64,000 nucleotides of DNA from Dendrolimus kikuchii (GCA_019925095.2 CM034411.1:15252001-15316000), one strand, 5' to 3'. Numbered from the stretch's first letter, positions 20,340 to 30,559 are shown. Program-made: numbers and translations. Notes: generated by a model not told the origin, from the sequence alone.

Positions 20340-23300
20340 CTACTGGTAGGCGGTTCTTCGGGGGCGCCCTCGTCCACGGGTAGACTGCGTTGTAGTAGGG
20401 GCAGTCTTGGCCTTCGGTGGTCGTCCTCGTTTCTTTAGTGGACGGACTGGAGCAGGCGGCGCTTCCAAGTTGCCTCGGTATGGGGACAAGGCAGAGGTGT
20501 GGTACACACCAAGTGGCTTATCCGGAGTAGTGGGATCTGAAAGAATATAAGAAGAAGCACCATGGTGCTTATGTATAAGATAAGGACCGTCTTTTCGGGG
20601 ACAAAATTTTGAACTGATCCCTCGAGCGGCCTGGCTTACTGGGTGAGTTGAAGCCAGAACTAGGTCACCTGGATTATAACCAGGATCTGCACGTCTACTT
20701 TTATCTCCCTGTTGTTTCCTGCGTGCTTCATTATTTTCACGCATTTCACGAGCTCTATTCAGCGTATCAGCAATTTGGAGAAGCTTCGGAGTTATCTCGG
20801 GCACGAAGTTCTCTGACAATACTTTTTGCCGTAAGTCGTGAGCATTGTCGTCCGGTGTTCGAAGTTCTCGGGCGAAAGTTAGGTATGCTGGTGTGTGTCC
20901 GGTGACAAGGCTGTTTGCGGTATTCATCGCGAACCTTACACTAGATAGCTTTGCGTCCCAGGTGCGGTGATCATCTTCCACTAGGATAGCTAGCTGTATC
21001 TTCATGTCTTTATTCTTACGTTCTACTGGGTTTGCCTCCGGATGGTACACTGGAGTATGAAGATGTTTTATACCAAGGCAAAAGATGAGCTGCTGCATTA
21101 CTGCACTCACGAATTGAGGTCCATTGTCACTAATTAGCCTTCTTGGGGTCCCGTAACGGAGACATATTTCATCTAGCAAGATTTTGGCACAGTTATCAGC
21201 ACTAGCAGTCTCCATTGCAAAAAGTTCGACCCAACCAGTAGCTAGATCTTCGACAATGAAGATCCAAGTTTTGCCATTAGCAGTGACTGGCAAAGGTCCA
21301 AATAAGTCGAAAGCCACTGTTTCAAATCGTTGATTGATTGGTGTAGTTTGTAATAGGCCAGCTGGTTTTAAGTTCGCTGGCTTATATCGCTGGCATGGGA
21401 TGCAGTTTTTCACGTATGCTTCAATATATTTCCTCATTCCCTTCCAGTGGTATCTCCTCGCAATGCGCTGATACGTTTTATCACCTCCATAATGTCCAGC
21501 CAGTGGATCGTCGTGGTAGACAGCGAGTACGTTTGCCCACTCATGCTGTGGGACTACAAGTTGAGCTTCTTCGGAGTCTAAAGTTGGATTGTATCGGTAA
21601 AGCAATCCATTGTTCATTACAAAACCTTTGTTGCTCCAGTATATGGCATTTTCAGTTCGTTCTGCGGCTTCTAAAGCGGTCACGATGCTGTTTATCTGCT
21701 CGTCTTTCAGTTGTTCAGCTCTAATGTCTGCAGGTGATCTTTGTGGCATATCCACCACAATGCTACATACTCCACAATCGTTAATCGATTGTTCATCACA
21801 GATGGGTCTCGAGAGGGTATCAGCTATGACATTCGTTCTCCCTGGAGTATATTTGATGGTTATGTCGAATGCTTGTATCTGGAGAGCCCATCTAGCGAGG
21901 CGTCCCGTTGGAGACCGAAGGGACATCAGCCATTTCAATGCTTGATGATCCGTAATTACGGTGACTGGGACTCCCTCTACATATCCTCGGAATTTGGTTA
22001 TAGCCCAGACCACACCGAGTGCCTCTTTCTCGGTAGTATTGTAGTTGCGTTCTGCAGAATTGAGCAATCTACTTGCAAACTCCACAGGGCGTTCGTCCTC
22101 GCCCTCCCCCTGCATCAAAACAGCTCCAATCGCGTAATTGCTGGCGTCAGTCTTGATCGTATAAGGCTTTGTTTCATCTGCTTGTCGAAGTATGGGAGCC
22201 GTAGTGAGACGTGTTTTCAATTGCTGAAATGCAGTCTCTTGCTCATTCTTCCATACCCATTCTGCCTTTTTCCGGGTTAAGCGTGTAAGCGGCTCACTAA
22301 TTTCGGAAAAGTTTGGTATAAAGCGCCGGAACCATGAACACGTTTGAAGGAACGTCATCAAGTGCTTCAAGTTCTTAGGCGCTGGAGACTGAACTATAGG
22401 TGCTATCTTAGCTGGGTCTACCTTCAAACCAACTGGGGTGATGAGATGTCCAAGATATTTAATCGTCGAACAACCGAATCTGCACTTGCTGAAGTTAACC
22501 CGAAGATTGTTTTCAGACAATTTTCTCAGCACTTTGTCCAGATCTTCTAGGTGTGTTTCATAGGTAGATGAGAAAATGATTAGATCATCTAAATAGGCCA
22601 GCATCTTGATGTCCTCTAAACTAACTTTTACTCTGTCGATGAGTCGCTGGAATGTTGAAGGCGCATTCCGAAGTCCAAAAGGCATCCTTAAAAACTTGTA
22701 TACACCAAATGGTGCGATGAATGCAGTTTTGTCCTGATCGCTATCCTTCACCTTCACTTGCCAGTACCCTGCACGTAAGTCTAACGTTGACATAAACGGC
22801 GTAGGCTTGGCTGCATTCAATAGTTGGTCTATACGGGGAATGGGATATACATCCGGTACAGTGATGGCGTTCAGTCGGCGATAATCGACGCAAACCCTTA
22901 CAGCACCATCCTTCTTAGGTACCATGATAACCGGTGCTGTCCACGGTGATGAACAAGGCTCAATGATCTTTTCATCTAGCATCTTTTCGATTTCCTCCTT
23001 TAGCAGAGCCAGCTTTGGTGGTGAAAGGCGATACGGAGGCACCGAGATCGGATTGTGAGATCCCGTATCAATACAATGTTCCGCTAGGCTAGTCGGTACG
23101 CTGCTACTACCAAATGCTATTTGGTTCTTCCATAACATTCCGGTCAATTGAGATTTTTGTGCCGTGTCCAATGTTTCCGATATCACGTCCTCAATTGATA
23201 TGGCGCATATATCCACATCATCGCTACTACTACCGCTAGGGAATAGCTTCCTAGAGCTAGGGGATAGTTCGACTTCAGCCCCATGCGTAGCCATCTGAGC

Positions 23301-24977
23301 GTCCCTAAGCATATAGTCGTAAAGCCTTGGTGAGTATCCATCGAATAAGGTCCGGAACTTCTTGTGTGGTGGCGTTGTGGCGTCTATGGGTATCAAGCGA
23401 TATGGTTTTTCTGTACGAACACTTGTCTCGAGCAGAGCTGGGTTTGGACTTGCATCAGATTTGCGAAGGTCTAATGCAGCACAAGAACTAGACTGTGTTG
23501 TAGCTGTATCACATACAGCTTTCTTATCTGTTGTCTCCTCCGAAGTCAAGTAGGTACCAGTAGGGGTACTGGACAGAGACGAAATCAACTCTGGCGGTTG
23601 TATCTCTGCGAACCAGCTTCGTAGCGGAGATCTCAAGTAAAAAACCTCTTGGGCGGTTTCCACTTGCGCCACTGATGTTTCCGTAGTGTCTTCCTCTTGA
23701 AGTTCATAGATGACATCCGGTTCTCCAATGAAATGCCAAGTCATCTGTGGGATGTTTAAAACCATTTCGGCGTCCTGGATAAATCCAATTCCCAATAATG
23801 TGCGAGATTCGCGGGACTCCGGAAATACGATAAACGTTGTAGGCACGATACGGTTGCAAAGATTAATCGGTGCTCTTACTGTCAGCACGTTGCGCTGGGT
23901 TTTCTTACCGTCTGCCAGTGTTACGGTCAGCTGTTTTTCCCCAAAGTGGTATCCGAGCTTCTTCAAGCATTGGTAAAGACCGTAGGATGCAACGCTTGTT
24001 TTTGCACAAGAATCGATATATGCAGTTCCCGCAATCTTGCCTACACCGATGGCAATGACTGGTCTAGGGCGGGCGTCCATTTGCACATTAATGGAACAGA
24101 ACCCAACTTCAAGATTTTGCGGACCAGCTTGTGGCTTCTTGCTGCATACTGGGCATTTGGATCTTACCACCCCTGGTGCGCCACACCCATAACAGCAAAA
24201 CTTTGGCTGTGAAGGTGATGGAGCTTGTGTTCCAATGGCAGCTACCATTTGCCGACTCATATTTGCTTGGCTACCAGTGGCCGAAGCGGTCCCTTCGTCT
24301 TTTAATTTTCGCCTACAATTTTCACTAAGATGTCCTGGGAATCGGCAATACCCGCATCTGGGTTTCTTACCCTGGACCTTATCTTCTCCTTTCAGTTGAG
24401 GGGCGTGGGCGTGAGGTTTCCTTTCAGCTAGCAGCTGTTCTACGCCTCTAGCTGCTTTCAGGAGTTCATCGTATGTCTTCACAGTTTCACGTGCTAGCTT
24501 CGAACGGATTTTGTAACTGATCTGACCATAGATCATATCCAGTTGCTGGGATTCGGTATGCCCTGGTACTGGTAATTGTGCAAACAAAGCCCGTTTCCTT
24601 GTCACAAATGTCTCAGTCAGCTCCTTTTCGTCCTGTTTGATGCCAATTATATCTTGGTAAATCTGGTAAGCCGGTCGCTTAGGAGCAAATGCAAGACGTA
24701 CCCTTGATTGAAATTGTTCCCAAGATGAGATTTCACCCTTAATGCCATTCCACCAGGTAGCTGCTTCATCCTTAAGGATGAGCGGTATGCTTTTAATGGC
24801 ATCTTCATCTTCAATACCTTCTAGGTTTTTAAATACTGATGCTGCCGAGAGGAAGGTTTCCACAACCTCCGTATCCTTGGTTCCATCATAAAACACCTTA
24901 CAGCTTGCAAAAGATCTTCGCTGTTGCGAGCCAATCGCTGATAGTAGCTTCTCAAATTGTTCCGTTGAGAAATTCAT
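20340..24977 (-). CDS. Gag-Pol polyprotein of the gypsy element
   Basis: The frame has 1545 codons from the first ATG (24977) to TAG (20340-20342). It is open upstream to 25052, but only non-ATG starts lie there, within the PBS. Residue numbers here count from that upstream edge (ATG = 26). Gag with a CCHC knuckle CGYCRFPGHLSENC (233-246) and a second Cys cluster (286-303). Protease near 346-355, with DSC where DTG/DSG is usual. Reverse transcriptase with LDLRAGYWQV and YLDD (820-823). RNase H with TDAS (968-971). Integrase with the H-H-C-C zinc site (H1180, H1187, C1217, C1220), catalytic D1249, D1309 and E1344, and a GPY-type C-terminus. The tail has two AT-hook-like motifs, KKRGRPPK and RGRGRPRR. 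Gag and Pol are fused without a frameshift. No stop codons interrupt it, so it could be active apart from the unusual protease site. Confidence 0.92.
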   Translation of the reverse strand: MNFSTEQFEKLLSAIGSQQRRSFASCKVFYDGTKDTEVVETFLSAASVFKNLEGIEDEDAIKSIPLILKDEAATWWNGIKGEISSWEQFQSRVRLAFAPKRPAYQIYQDIIGIKQDEKELTETFVTRKRALFAQLPVPGHTESQQLDMIYGQISYKIRSKLARETVKTYDELLKAARGVEQLLAERKPHAHAPQLKGEDKVQGKKPRCGYCRFPGHLSENCRRKLKDEGTASATGSQANMSRQMVAAIGTQAPSPSQPKFCCYGCGAPGVVRSKCPVCSKKPQAGPQNLEVGFCSINVQMDARPRPVIAIGVGKIAGTAYIDSCAKTSVASYGLYQCLKKLGYHFGEKQLTVTLADGKKTQRNVLTVRAPINLCNRIVPTTFIVFPESRESRTLLGIGFIQDAEMVLNIPQMTWHFIGEPDVIYELQEEDTTETSVAQVETAQEVFYLRSPLRSWFAEIQPPELISSLSSTPTGTYLTSEETTDKKAVCDTATTQSSSCAALDLRKSDASPNPALLETSVRTEKPYRLIPIDATTPPHKKFRTLFDGYSPRLYDYMLRDAQMATHGAEVELSPSSRKLFPSGSSSDDVDICAISIEDVISETLDTAQKSQLTGMLWKNQIAFGSSSVPTSLAEHCIDTGSHNPISVPPYRLSPPKLALLKEEIEKMLDEKIIEPCSSPWTAPVIMVPKKDGAVRVCVDYRRLNAITVPDVYPIPRIDQLLNAAKPTPFMSTLDLRAGYWQVKVKDSDQDKTAFIAPFGVYKFLRMPFGLRNAPSTFQRLIDRVKVSLEDIKMLAYLDDLIIFSSTYETHLEDLDKVLRKLSENNLRVNFSKCRFGCSTIKYLGHLITPVGLKVDPAKIAPIVQSPAPKNLKHLMTFLQTCSWFRRFIPNFSEISEPLTRLTRKKAEWVWKNEQETAFQQLKTRLTTAPILRQADETKPYTIKTDASNYAIGAVLMQGEGEDERPVEFASRLLNSAERNYNTTEKEALGVVWAITKFRGYVEGVPVTVITDHQALKWLMSLRSPTGRLARWALQIQAFDITIKYTPGRTNVIADTLSRPICDEQSINDCGVCSIVVDMPQRSPADIRAEQLKDEQINSIVTALEAAERTENAIYWSNKGFVMNNGLLYRYNPTLDSEEAQLVVPQHEWANVLAVYHDDPLAGHYGGDKTYQRIARRYHWKGMRKYIEAYVKNCIPCQRYKPANLKPAGLLQTTPINQRFETVAFDLFGPLPVTANGKTWIFIVEDLATGWVELFAMETASADNCAKILLDEICLRYGTPRRLISDNGPQFVSAVMQQLIFCLGIKHLHTPVYHPEANPVERKNKDMKIQLAILVEDDHRTWDAKLSSVRFAMNTANSLVTGHTPAYLTFARELRTPDDNAHDLRQKVLSENFVPEITPKLLQIADTLNRAREMRENNEARRKQQGDKSRRADPGYNPGDLVLASTHPVSQAARGISSKFCPRKDGPYLIHKHHGASSYILSDPTTPDKPLGVYHTSALSPYRGNLEAPPAPVRPLKKRGRPPKAKTAPTTTQSTRGRGRPRRTAYQ

Positions 24978-25047
24978 TGTTTCCGGATACTCTTCTTTTA
25001 TTCTCCTTTTTATTATGCCACTCTTAGGGCTGGCTGTCTTGCGGGCC

Positions 25048-25063
25048 TTCACGTTGAGCGCCA
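25048..25063 (-). other. primer-binding site, lysine-tRNA type
   Basis: Three bases after the 5' LTR the sense strand reads TGGCGCTCAACGTGA. This is close to the TGGCGCCCAACGTGG type that pairs with the 3' end of insect lysine tRNA in gypsy-like elements; the match is inferred from general knowledge. Confidence 0.7.
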
Positions 25064-25066
25064 GTT

Positions 25067-25432
25067 TGTAGTAGGTTCGAAGAAAACCAGCACAAGTAGT
25101 TAGAACAATTTATTAACAGTTCCACAAACACAATACAATTTATCACAACAACTAAGACTAAGAGCTGACACAATCGACGAAGCGGGAGTTCGAATTGCTC
25201 GATGCACCCGTTCGAGTCCTATGTCAGCGCTGAGTGGAGCGCCTAGCTGTGCGAGACCACTTCCCGTTGCGGGTGAGAGGCCTGCGTACAACAGACTGGC
25301 TCTGGACGGCCGAGCGCCGGGCTTATATAGGCGGGGTCGTCTCAGTGGGTGTGCAGGCGCACGTGAGGCGGGGTGCGGAACGCGTATGTGTGCGTAGACG
25401 CTATGGACGGCGCGCTGAGTGTAGACTTGGTG
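25067..25432 (-). repeat. 5' LTR of the gypsy element
   Basis: Matches the 3' LTR base for base as far as I can compare, but ends five bases short at its outer edge: CACCAAG is preceded by flanking AAAA where TGTAG is expected. The TATATAAG box (25322-25329) should drive transcription leftwards. Confidence 0.88.
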
Positions 25433-25510
25433 TTTTATATAAGTTTTTTAAACTAATATTATTCTGTTTTTTCCTTTATTACAATTTAGAACAAGTTATA
25501 ACTTATTAGC

Positions 25511-25559
25511 ACCATCTAGTGGAATTTATAGAATTATCAAGTATAGCGCCATCTATCGG
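25511..25559. promoter_or_regulatory. two CTCF-like sequence motifs (tentative)
   Basis: ACCATCTAGTGG (25511) and GCGCCATCTATCGG (25546) resemble the reverse complement of the CTCF consensus CCASYAGRKGGC. Similar words occur at about 29137 and 30024. They may equally be parts of a repeat. Confidence 0.25.
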
Positions 25560-25675
25560 ACAAGGTAAATGGTATTTTGATATTTTATTCCAGAGAAGCT
25601 CATCTATTTTATATATAGAATATTATCTATGGTGGTGGCAGTGCGGCGACGTGTTGCTAGTGGTGCCGTGTACAC

Positions 25676-25850
25676 TAGCCATAGTTTCTAAACAGACAAA
25701 AGCACGATAACTTATCTATCAATTATAATCATTAATTATAAGTAGAGAAAACCGTGACCAGGCTCAGAATTCTACATATAGTCTTAAAAAAATATAGGTA
25801 GAATACATTGTTCTTAACTAACCTATAGGTATAACTATTAACTAGTAGCT
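25676..25850. repeat. 175-bp repeat, inverted copy at 33112-33283
   Basis: The segment from CTAGCCATAGTTTCTAAACA to TAACTATTAACTAG occurs at 33112-33283 in the opposite orientation with only a few differences. At 33 kb it is sandwiched between two family T LINE ends. It has no coding capacity and its nature is unknown. Confidence 0.75.
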
Positions 25851-26245
25851 GACCCGGTAAACTTCGTACCGCCTCAGAATTAATAAATAAGAAACGTTGA
25901 TTTCTGAACGACGGGACGACCATCAAATGTTTGACATTCAAAAGGAAAAAAAAAATGAAAAAAAACTTCACTTTTCAATTTAATTTGATTTCTGAACGAC
26001 TTTTAAATTTAATTGATTTCTAAACGACGGGACGAACATCAAATAATTGACAGGTAGGAATAGTTTCTAAAGGAAAGCGAAATTGTTGTTTTTACTATAT
26101 TCCTAGCATTTTTTCATATTTACTCACCTTTTAAACCTTCCCTGGACTTCCACAAATAATTGAAAATCAAAATTAGCCAAACTAGTCCAGCCGTTCTCGA
26201 GTTTTAGCGATACTAACGAACAGCAATTGATTTATATATCTGTAG
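25851..26245 (-). mobile_element. Helitron-like element
   Basis: The plus strand starts ACTAGTAGCTGACCCGGTAA and ends near ATTTATATATCTGTAGAT. Such AGCTGACCCGG ends belong to Helitron-like elements widespread in Lepidoptera. An internal near-repeat (GATTTCTGAACGACGGGAC / GATTTCTAAACGACGGGAC) is visible. Confidence 0.5.
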
Positions 26246-26595
26246 ATATGTAAGGTCCGAACGGAAATCTTCGGACCCCCTTTTTGGAACGAAGTTCCTT
26301 ATCGCACATCACACACTCTGAGCGGATGGAAGCGAATGTATTAAGACTTTTCATGACACTTCTTGTTTTATTATACAATTTCAAACTTTAATGCAATGAA
26401 ATAAGTTCTTAAATAATATCCATTAGTGTAATATACGCTGTTTTTGATACAATTTGTTTGTTTATGTATTTCTATACATAGTTTTTTGATAAAATTTGTC
26501 TGTTTTCTTCGACACTTTTTTATTAACCAACTTCAAAAAAAGGAGGAGGTTCTCAATTCGTCGGGATCTTTTTTTTGTTTTTGTTTTATGTATGT

Positions 26596-26890
26596 TCACC
26601 GATTACTCCGAGGTTTATGATCCGATTTACGTGATTATTATTTAGTTTGATGAGAAATAGTTGCCATTTGGTCCCCTAAAAATTTAACATAGTTTGGCCC
26701 AGTAGTTTTAATTTTATGAACATTTTTTATGAAAAATTTCCATTCCGTTCCATATGTACACCGATTACGCTGAGATTTATGATCCGATTTACGTGATTCT
26801 TATATAGTTTGATGTGGAATAGTTGCCATTTGGCCCCCTAAAAATTGAAAATAGTTTGACCCAGTAGTTTCCATTTTACGAACATTTTCT
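26596..26890. repeat. two-copy tandem repeat, period about 163
   Basis: CACCGATTACTCCGAGG...TATGATCCGATTTACGTGATT...ATAGTTGCCATTTGG is repeated once (26596-26728 and 26759-26890) with about ten percent difference. It is preceded by CAACTTCAAAAAAAGGAGGAGG, a phrase common in lepidopteran interspersed repeats. Confidence 0.65.
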
Positions 26891-26990
26891 GTTCCCGTTT
26901 CTTGGGACCTATATTTTTAAGGAGCGCGGCACCTTTCATAGGTCTACCCATACATAGCTAGACACTAAAAAGTAACAAATAAAATAAAAA

Positions 26991-27127
26991 AAACTTCGTT
27001 TAAAAAAACCGACTTCAAAAACTAAAAAACTAAAAAGTATAAAATAACTTATTTCTAAAGCTATTATTATTAATATATATTATCTAAAACATCTTGAAGT
27101 CGGTGCTTTTATTTAAACGAAGTTTTT
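26991..27127. repeat. short inverted repeat
   Basis: ACTTCGTTTAAAAAAACCGACTTC (26992 onwards) pairs with GAAGTCGGTGCTTTTATTTAAACGAAGT (27095-27122). The arms of about 25-30 bases enclose about 75 bases of AT-rich spacer, probably an internal or terminal hairpin of the neighbouring repeat. Confidence 0.55.
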
Positions 27128-27435
27128 TTTTTATTAACACTTTTTGAGACGTTTTTAAATTTTTTAATAATTTTTAAGACATTTTAGGAGAACTTCGTTC
27201 CAGCCAGACGTCCCAATGACACCTCATTAGTTTTTTAAAGGTATTGCTATGGAAAAAGACATGGCATTGCGTTCATAGACTAGTGTGAGATTTATATGGA
27301 GAAAAAGTGCAGAATGCAAACTTTTTATATGTTAAAAATACATTAATATAAATAAATAGGTAATACAAAAGAGCTAGAGCATATATAATAATAATATACG
27401 CTAATTTACAGTGAATCATCATCACATTCCGACAT

Positions 27436-27672
27436 TTTTTTTTTATTATAGGAGTTCAGCAGACAGGCAGACGGCCCACTTGATGGAAAGCGGTTACCAT
27501 CACCTATGGACATCTGCAACACCAAAGGTGCTACAAATGCGCTGCTGCTCTCGTAAGGGAGACTGGAACCTGGCCACTAATGCCGGAACACAACTCAAGG
27601 TTGTTATGGTGGCATACTCTAGACCAGGGGTGGTAGCCATCCAGTCGGGCAAATGCCCTACTACCTGGAAAA
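27436..27672 (-). mobile_element. family S element, reverse orientation, head missing
   Basis: The plus strand shows TTCAGCAGACAGGCAGACGG, CACCTATGGACATCTGCAAC and GCATACTCTAGACCAGG, then stops at CTACCTGG. The head third is absent. It lies in the 3' flank of channel copy A. Confidence 0.7.
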
Positions 27673-27919
27673 ATTTTAAAACATTCTATACTAATTTCTT
27701 AACTTTTTGCTACTGCCCAATATAATCATTACTGCTGAATATTTTTTTAATTACCCATTTAAATATTTTTATGACTCATTTTTATACAGTTTTGTACGTG
27801 ATCTAACCGGTGTGATACTACGCTCTCACAGAATATCGGCTGAAAACAGTTACTTTGAGCTAAACGTGTTTCGTACAGAGTGTATCGATCCATTTTCCGC
27901 TACTTTTAGGTCCCCCTTC

Positions 27920-28042
27920 CTATTTTAGGTATTTGATCCAATAGGCGGCGTTCAGAGTTGCAAATAGAAGTGGGAAGAAAACTCTTGAGAAGCGATCGAT
28001 GTTGATGGCTCTGGTACGAGCTTTCTCTGCTTCTACTGCGTC
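27920..28042 (-). CDS. copy A last exon: M4 and stop
   Basis: 123 bases after TTTACAG. Encodes DAVEAEKARTRAINIDRFSR, then VFFPLLFATLNAAYWIKYLK and TAG. INIDRFSRVFFP is the usual start of M4 in this family. The M3-M4 loop as joined is short (about 20 residues), so another loop exon may have been lost or missed. Confidence 0.88.
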   Translation of the reverse strand, partial: DAVEAEKARTRAINIDRFSRVFFPLLFATLNAAYWIKYLK

Positions 28043-28239
28043 CTGTAAATAATATAATATTTTTTTATTTAAAAATCAACTAGAGGTCCAGGCAGATGTT
28101 GTCCTGCCCTGAATAAATAAAATTCTAGGACCCGATCTCAGCGCCACCTACCGGGTCCAATTGTGAATCTAAACCATCCGGGGACCCACTTGAACCCACA
28201 AAAAAATCATAAATATTGGTTCAGGAGATTTGGAGGCCA

Positions 28240-28700
28240 ACACTCGCTGCGTCTGTAGTAACAGCGCAGCATTTCGGGCCGTCAGGCAGTCGGACAAGAC
28301 TGGGGCCCCGTATAAGGCCATCGACCGCACTAACTAGCCTTCGAAAAGTTTTCGGCACCGGGCTTCGGGCCCCCCCATATCGGGCAAGAGGCGCGACGGC
28401 GCTCCTGCCGCCCTTTCAAGTTTGGGGGCCAATTGCCGAAAATGTCCTACTCTCTCCTCATTCTCCTTGAAGGCCGGCAGCACATTGGCAGGATCTCTGG
28501 TATTGTTGATGTCCATAGGCGACGGTAACCACTTTCCATCACTGTCAACCTGTCTGCTGTGCTTCAGCAATTTAAAAAAAGTGTGCCGAAAAGTCCCGTC
28601 GGCTGTCAAGGACCAATCCCAAGTACTTCATGGTCCCCCCGACGCCGATGCGGACGCCTCCAACTGCGATAGGAGGGTCCGGAGGAGGGCGATTAGGAGG
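28240..28700 (-). mobile_element. R1-clade retrotransposon fragment, interrupted
   Basis: The minus strand reads VGGVRIGVGGTMKYLGLVLD (about 28690-28605) and, after a 140-base insert, LAPKLERAAGAPSRLLPDMG with GGPEARCRKLF (about 28440-28330). These are adjacent parts of R1-like reverse transcriptases. The insert (28447-28590) is the 3' tail of a family S element (GTCCATAGGCGACGGTAACC, CAACCTGTCTGCTGTGC). It sits in the last intron of copy A. Confidence 0.65.
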
Positions 28701-28804
28701 ACCCTAGAACCCGGTACCAGCGCCACCCATCGGTTCTAATTGTGAATCTAAATAATCCGGGAATGCGTTACAAACACATACAAAAAATTTCATCAAAATC
28801 GGTA

Positions 28805-29010
28805 CAGTCGTTCGCATTTTGTTACAATTATCACGTGCTAACAACGGCGAGGGAAAACATCGTGATGAAAGCTGCACATCGAGATAACGAGTAAATTTGA
28901 TGTGTCAAACCTGCCAAGCCGTATTGGACAAGCGTAGCGGATATACTGTCCGTTCCCCAATATTAGAGGCCCGAGTCGAGCAATGGGACGTTTATGGGCT
29001 ATTATTATAA
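28805..29010 (+). mobile_element. SINE body and tail, same family as 640-895
   Basis: Shares TTACAATTATCACGTGCTAAC, AACATCGTGATGAAAGCTGC, GATATACTGTCCGTTCC and CAATGGGACGTTTATGGGCT with the copy at 640. The tRNA-like head is not present. Confidence 0.6.
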
Positions 29011-30336
29011 TATATATTAAAAACTATAATAATCATCAATAGAATAATATACTTGTTTGATTAGGAATGCTTTTACATTATACTTAAAAGAATGCATTTT
29101 GTATATATTCATCTTTAGATCAATGGGTAGTGGTGACGCCATCTAGCGATGTTGGGTAAATCGGAGATAACTTCACTTCATACGTCATTGCGGCCGCCCA
29201 CTCGCCAGAAGGGGATGCCTAGACTTTTTGAATTTGTGTTCGTTACTTTCGCTTACTCGTCGTCGTAGGTCGCTGTTGTACTAGTTGAGCAGGCGCACGT
29301 TAATAAATAATAATATTTAAACCTTAGCCAATAACTACTCTTTGGTGCTTAATAAATCGGCCCCTTAATCAAATACACAAAGTGTAATAAGTGTTGCATC
29401 AAGTGGAAGGATTGGAATTTGGTTATAAGCCGGCCGGCTTCCCCTTGTGTTTGGTGTCGTGGTGAAGGTGTGGTGAACTCATTCATGGTGATCGGACAAC
29501 GTACTGTGATAAGGTGAGTGGGCATATTTTCTTAGCCGCTCCAGTGGTTGTCGTGTGAGTTATTCTCTTGATTGCCCGGCATCGCATACTTTTGGTTTAT
29601 ATCACCGTACTTTAATTTTGGGCTGAACGTTGGTTCATCATAGCCCGCACACTACATGTTAGGGCTATTTACACGCCTTAACAGGTAGTTTGTAAAAAAT
29701 TTGGACAGCCTTATATGAAAAAGTGTGCTTTACTACATTTAGAGTAGACATTATTTTATTTTTTAAATCTTTCCTTCTTGTGATTTCTCTATATTTTGTT
29801 TGTTGAATTTTTATCGCAGGTTATGATGAAATGAGATTTTATATGGAAAACCTACACTTTTGATCAAGAACTCGAAGAAGACAATATCACAGTTTAATGT
29901 TATCAACTTACTAGCTTTTGGCCGCGGCTCCGCTCGCATTAAAAAAGGATATGCCTGTCATGTTATAATTTTAAGAAATGTCATAGTTAATTTTTAGTTC
30001 AGTTTTAATGATAATGGCCGTAACGCCATCTAGCGAAGTGAGCAGAACACTCATGGTTAATTCCACTAACCATTAGAGGTCTCTTACGTCCATTTCAGCA
30101 TCTATACCGCTGACAAACTGTTGCAAAATTTCGTAAAATTTTACAAGTATGAAAAAGGAATTAATGAAAGTTGTTAAACAGAAAACTGTGTGCCCACAAT
30201 ATCCCAGCAAGTGGAGATCCGACGTCTCTACCTATCCGCATAAGAAATAAGAATGATAATTAATATGCTTGTACAAATGATTGCGAAAAGGTCAACAAAA
30301 AAGGAAGGTTTAATAGGAACACAATTTTGCTCTTAC
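29011..30336. other. intronic sequence without a recognised gene
   Basis: Contains the CTCF-like words ACGCCATCTAGCG at about 29136 and 30023, a moderately GC-rich patch at 29190-29620 and a Helitron-like scrap (GGCCGCGGCTCCGCTCGC) at 29920. There is no supported exon. Confidence 0.4.
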
Positions 30337-30409
30337 CTTGGGATTCCGTGCTGCCTCTCCCATGATGATATTAATGAGGCAGTATTCCATCAAAGCCATA
30401 AAGACAAAA
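30337..30409 (-). CDS. copy A exon 8: second half of M3
   Basis: 73 bases between TTTCAG and GTAAGA. Encodes [20 protein letters not shown] then RNPK. It needs two bases from a preceding exon, which is the one that is missing. Confidence 0.85.
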
Positions 30410-30465
30410 CTGAAATAAAATATATGAAGATTAAACTTTGGGCATGTAACTTGAATAATAAGTGA

Positions 30466-30470
<5 letters not shown>

Positions 30471-30553
<83 letters not shown>

Positions 30554-30559
30554 ATATAT

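Larger units (their letters stand above)
19920..25432 (-). mobile_element. Ty3/gypsy LTR retrotransposon, complete
   Basis: Two direct LTRs (19920-20290 and 25067-25432) flank a primer-binding site, one long Gag-Pol frame and a polypurine tract. Transcription is on the minus strand. The two LTRs appear identical over their whole common length by eye, indicating a very recent insertion or gene conversion. No env frame is present. The outer flanks do not give a target-site duplication, and the 5' LTR lacks its outermost five bases. Confidence 0.92.

Noticed and set aside
20087..20438. Plus-strand frames in the LTRs and the 3' end of the gypsy element
   Set aside because: They lie opposite Gag-Pol or within the LTR and have no recognisable domain.
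25050..25052. GTG as the start of Gag-Pol
   Set aside because: It falls in the primer-binding site; the first ATG at 24977 follows closely and is the credible start.
28216..28739. Candidate host exon in the GC-rich block between copy A exons 8 and 9
   Set aside because: The minus strand reads as R1-clade reverse transcriptase with a nested repeat tail, not as a channel exon.
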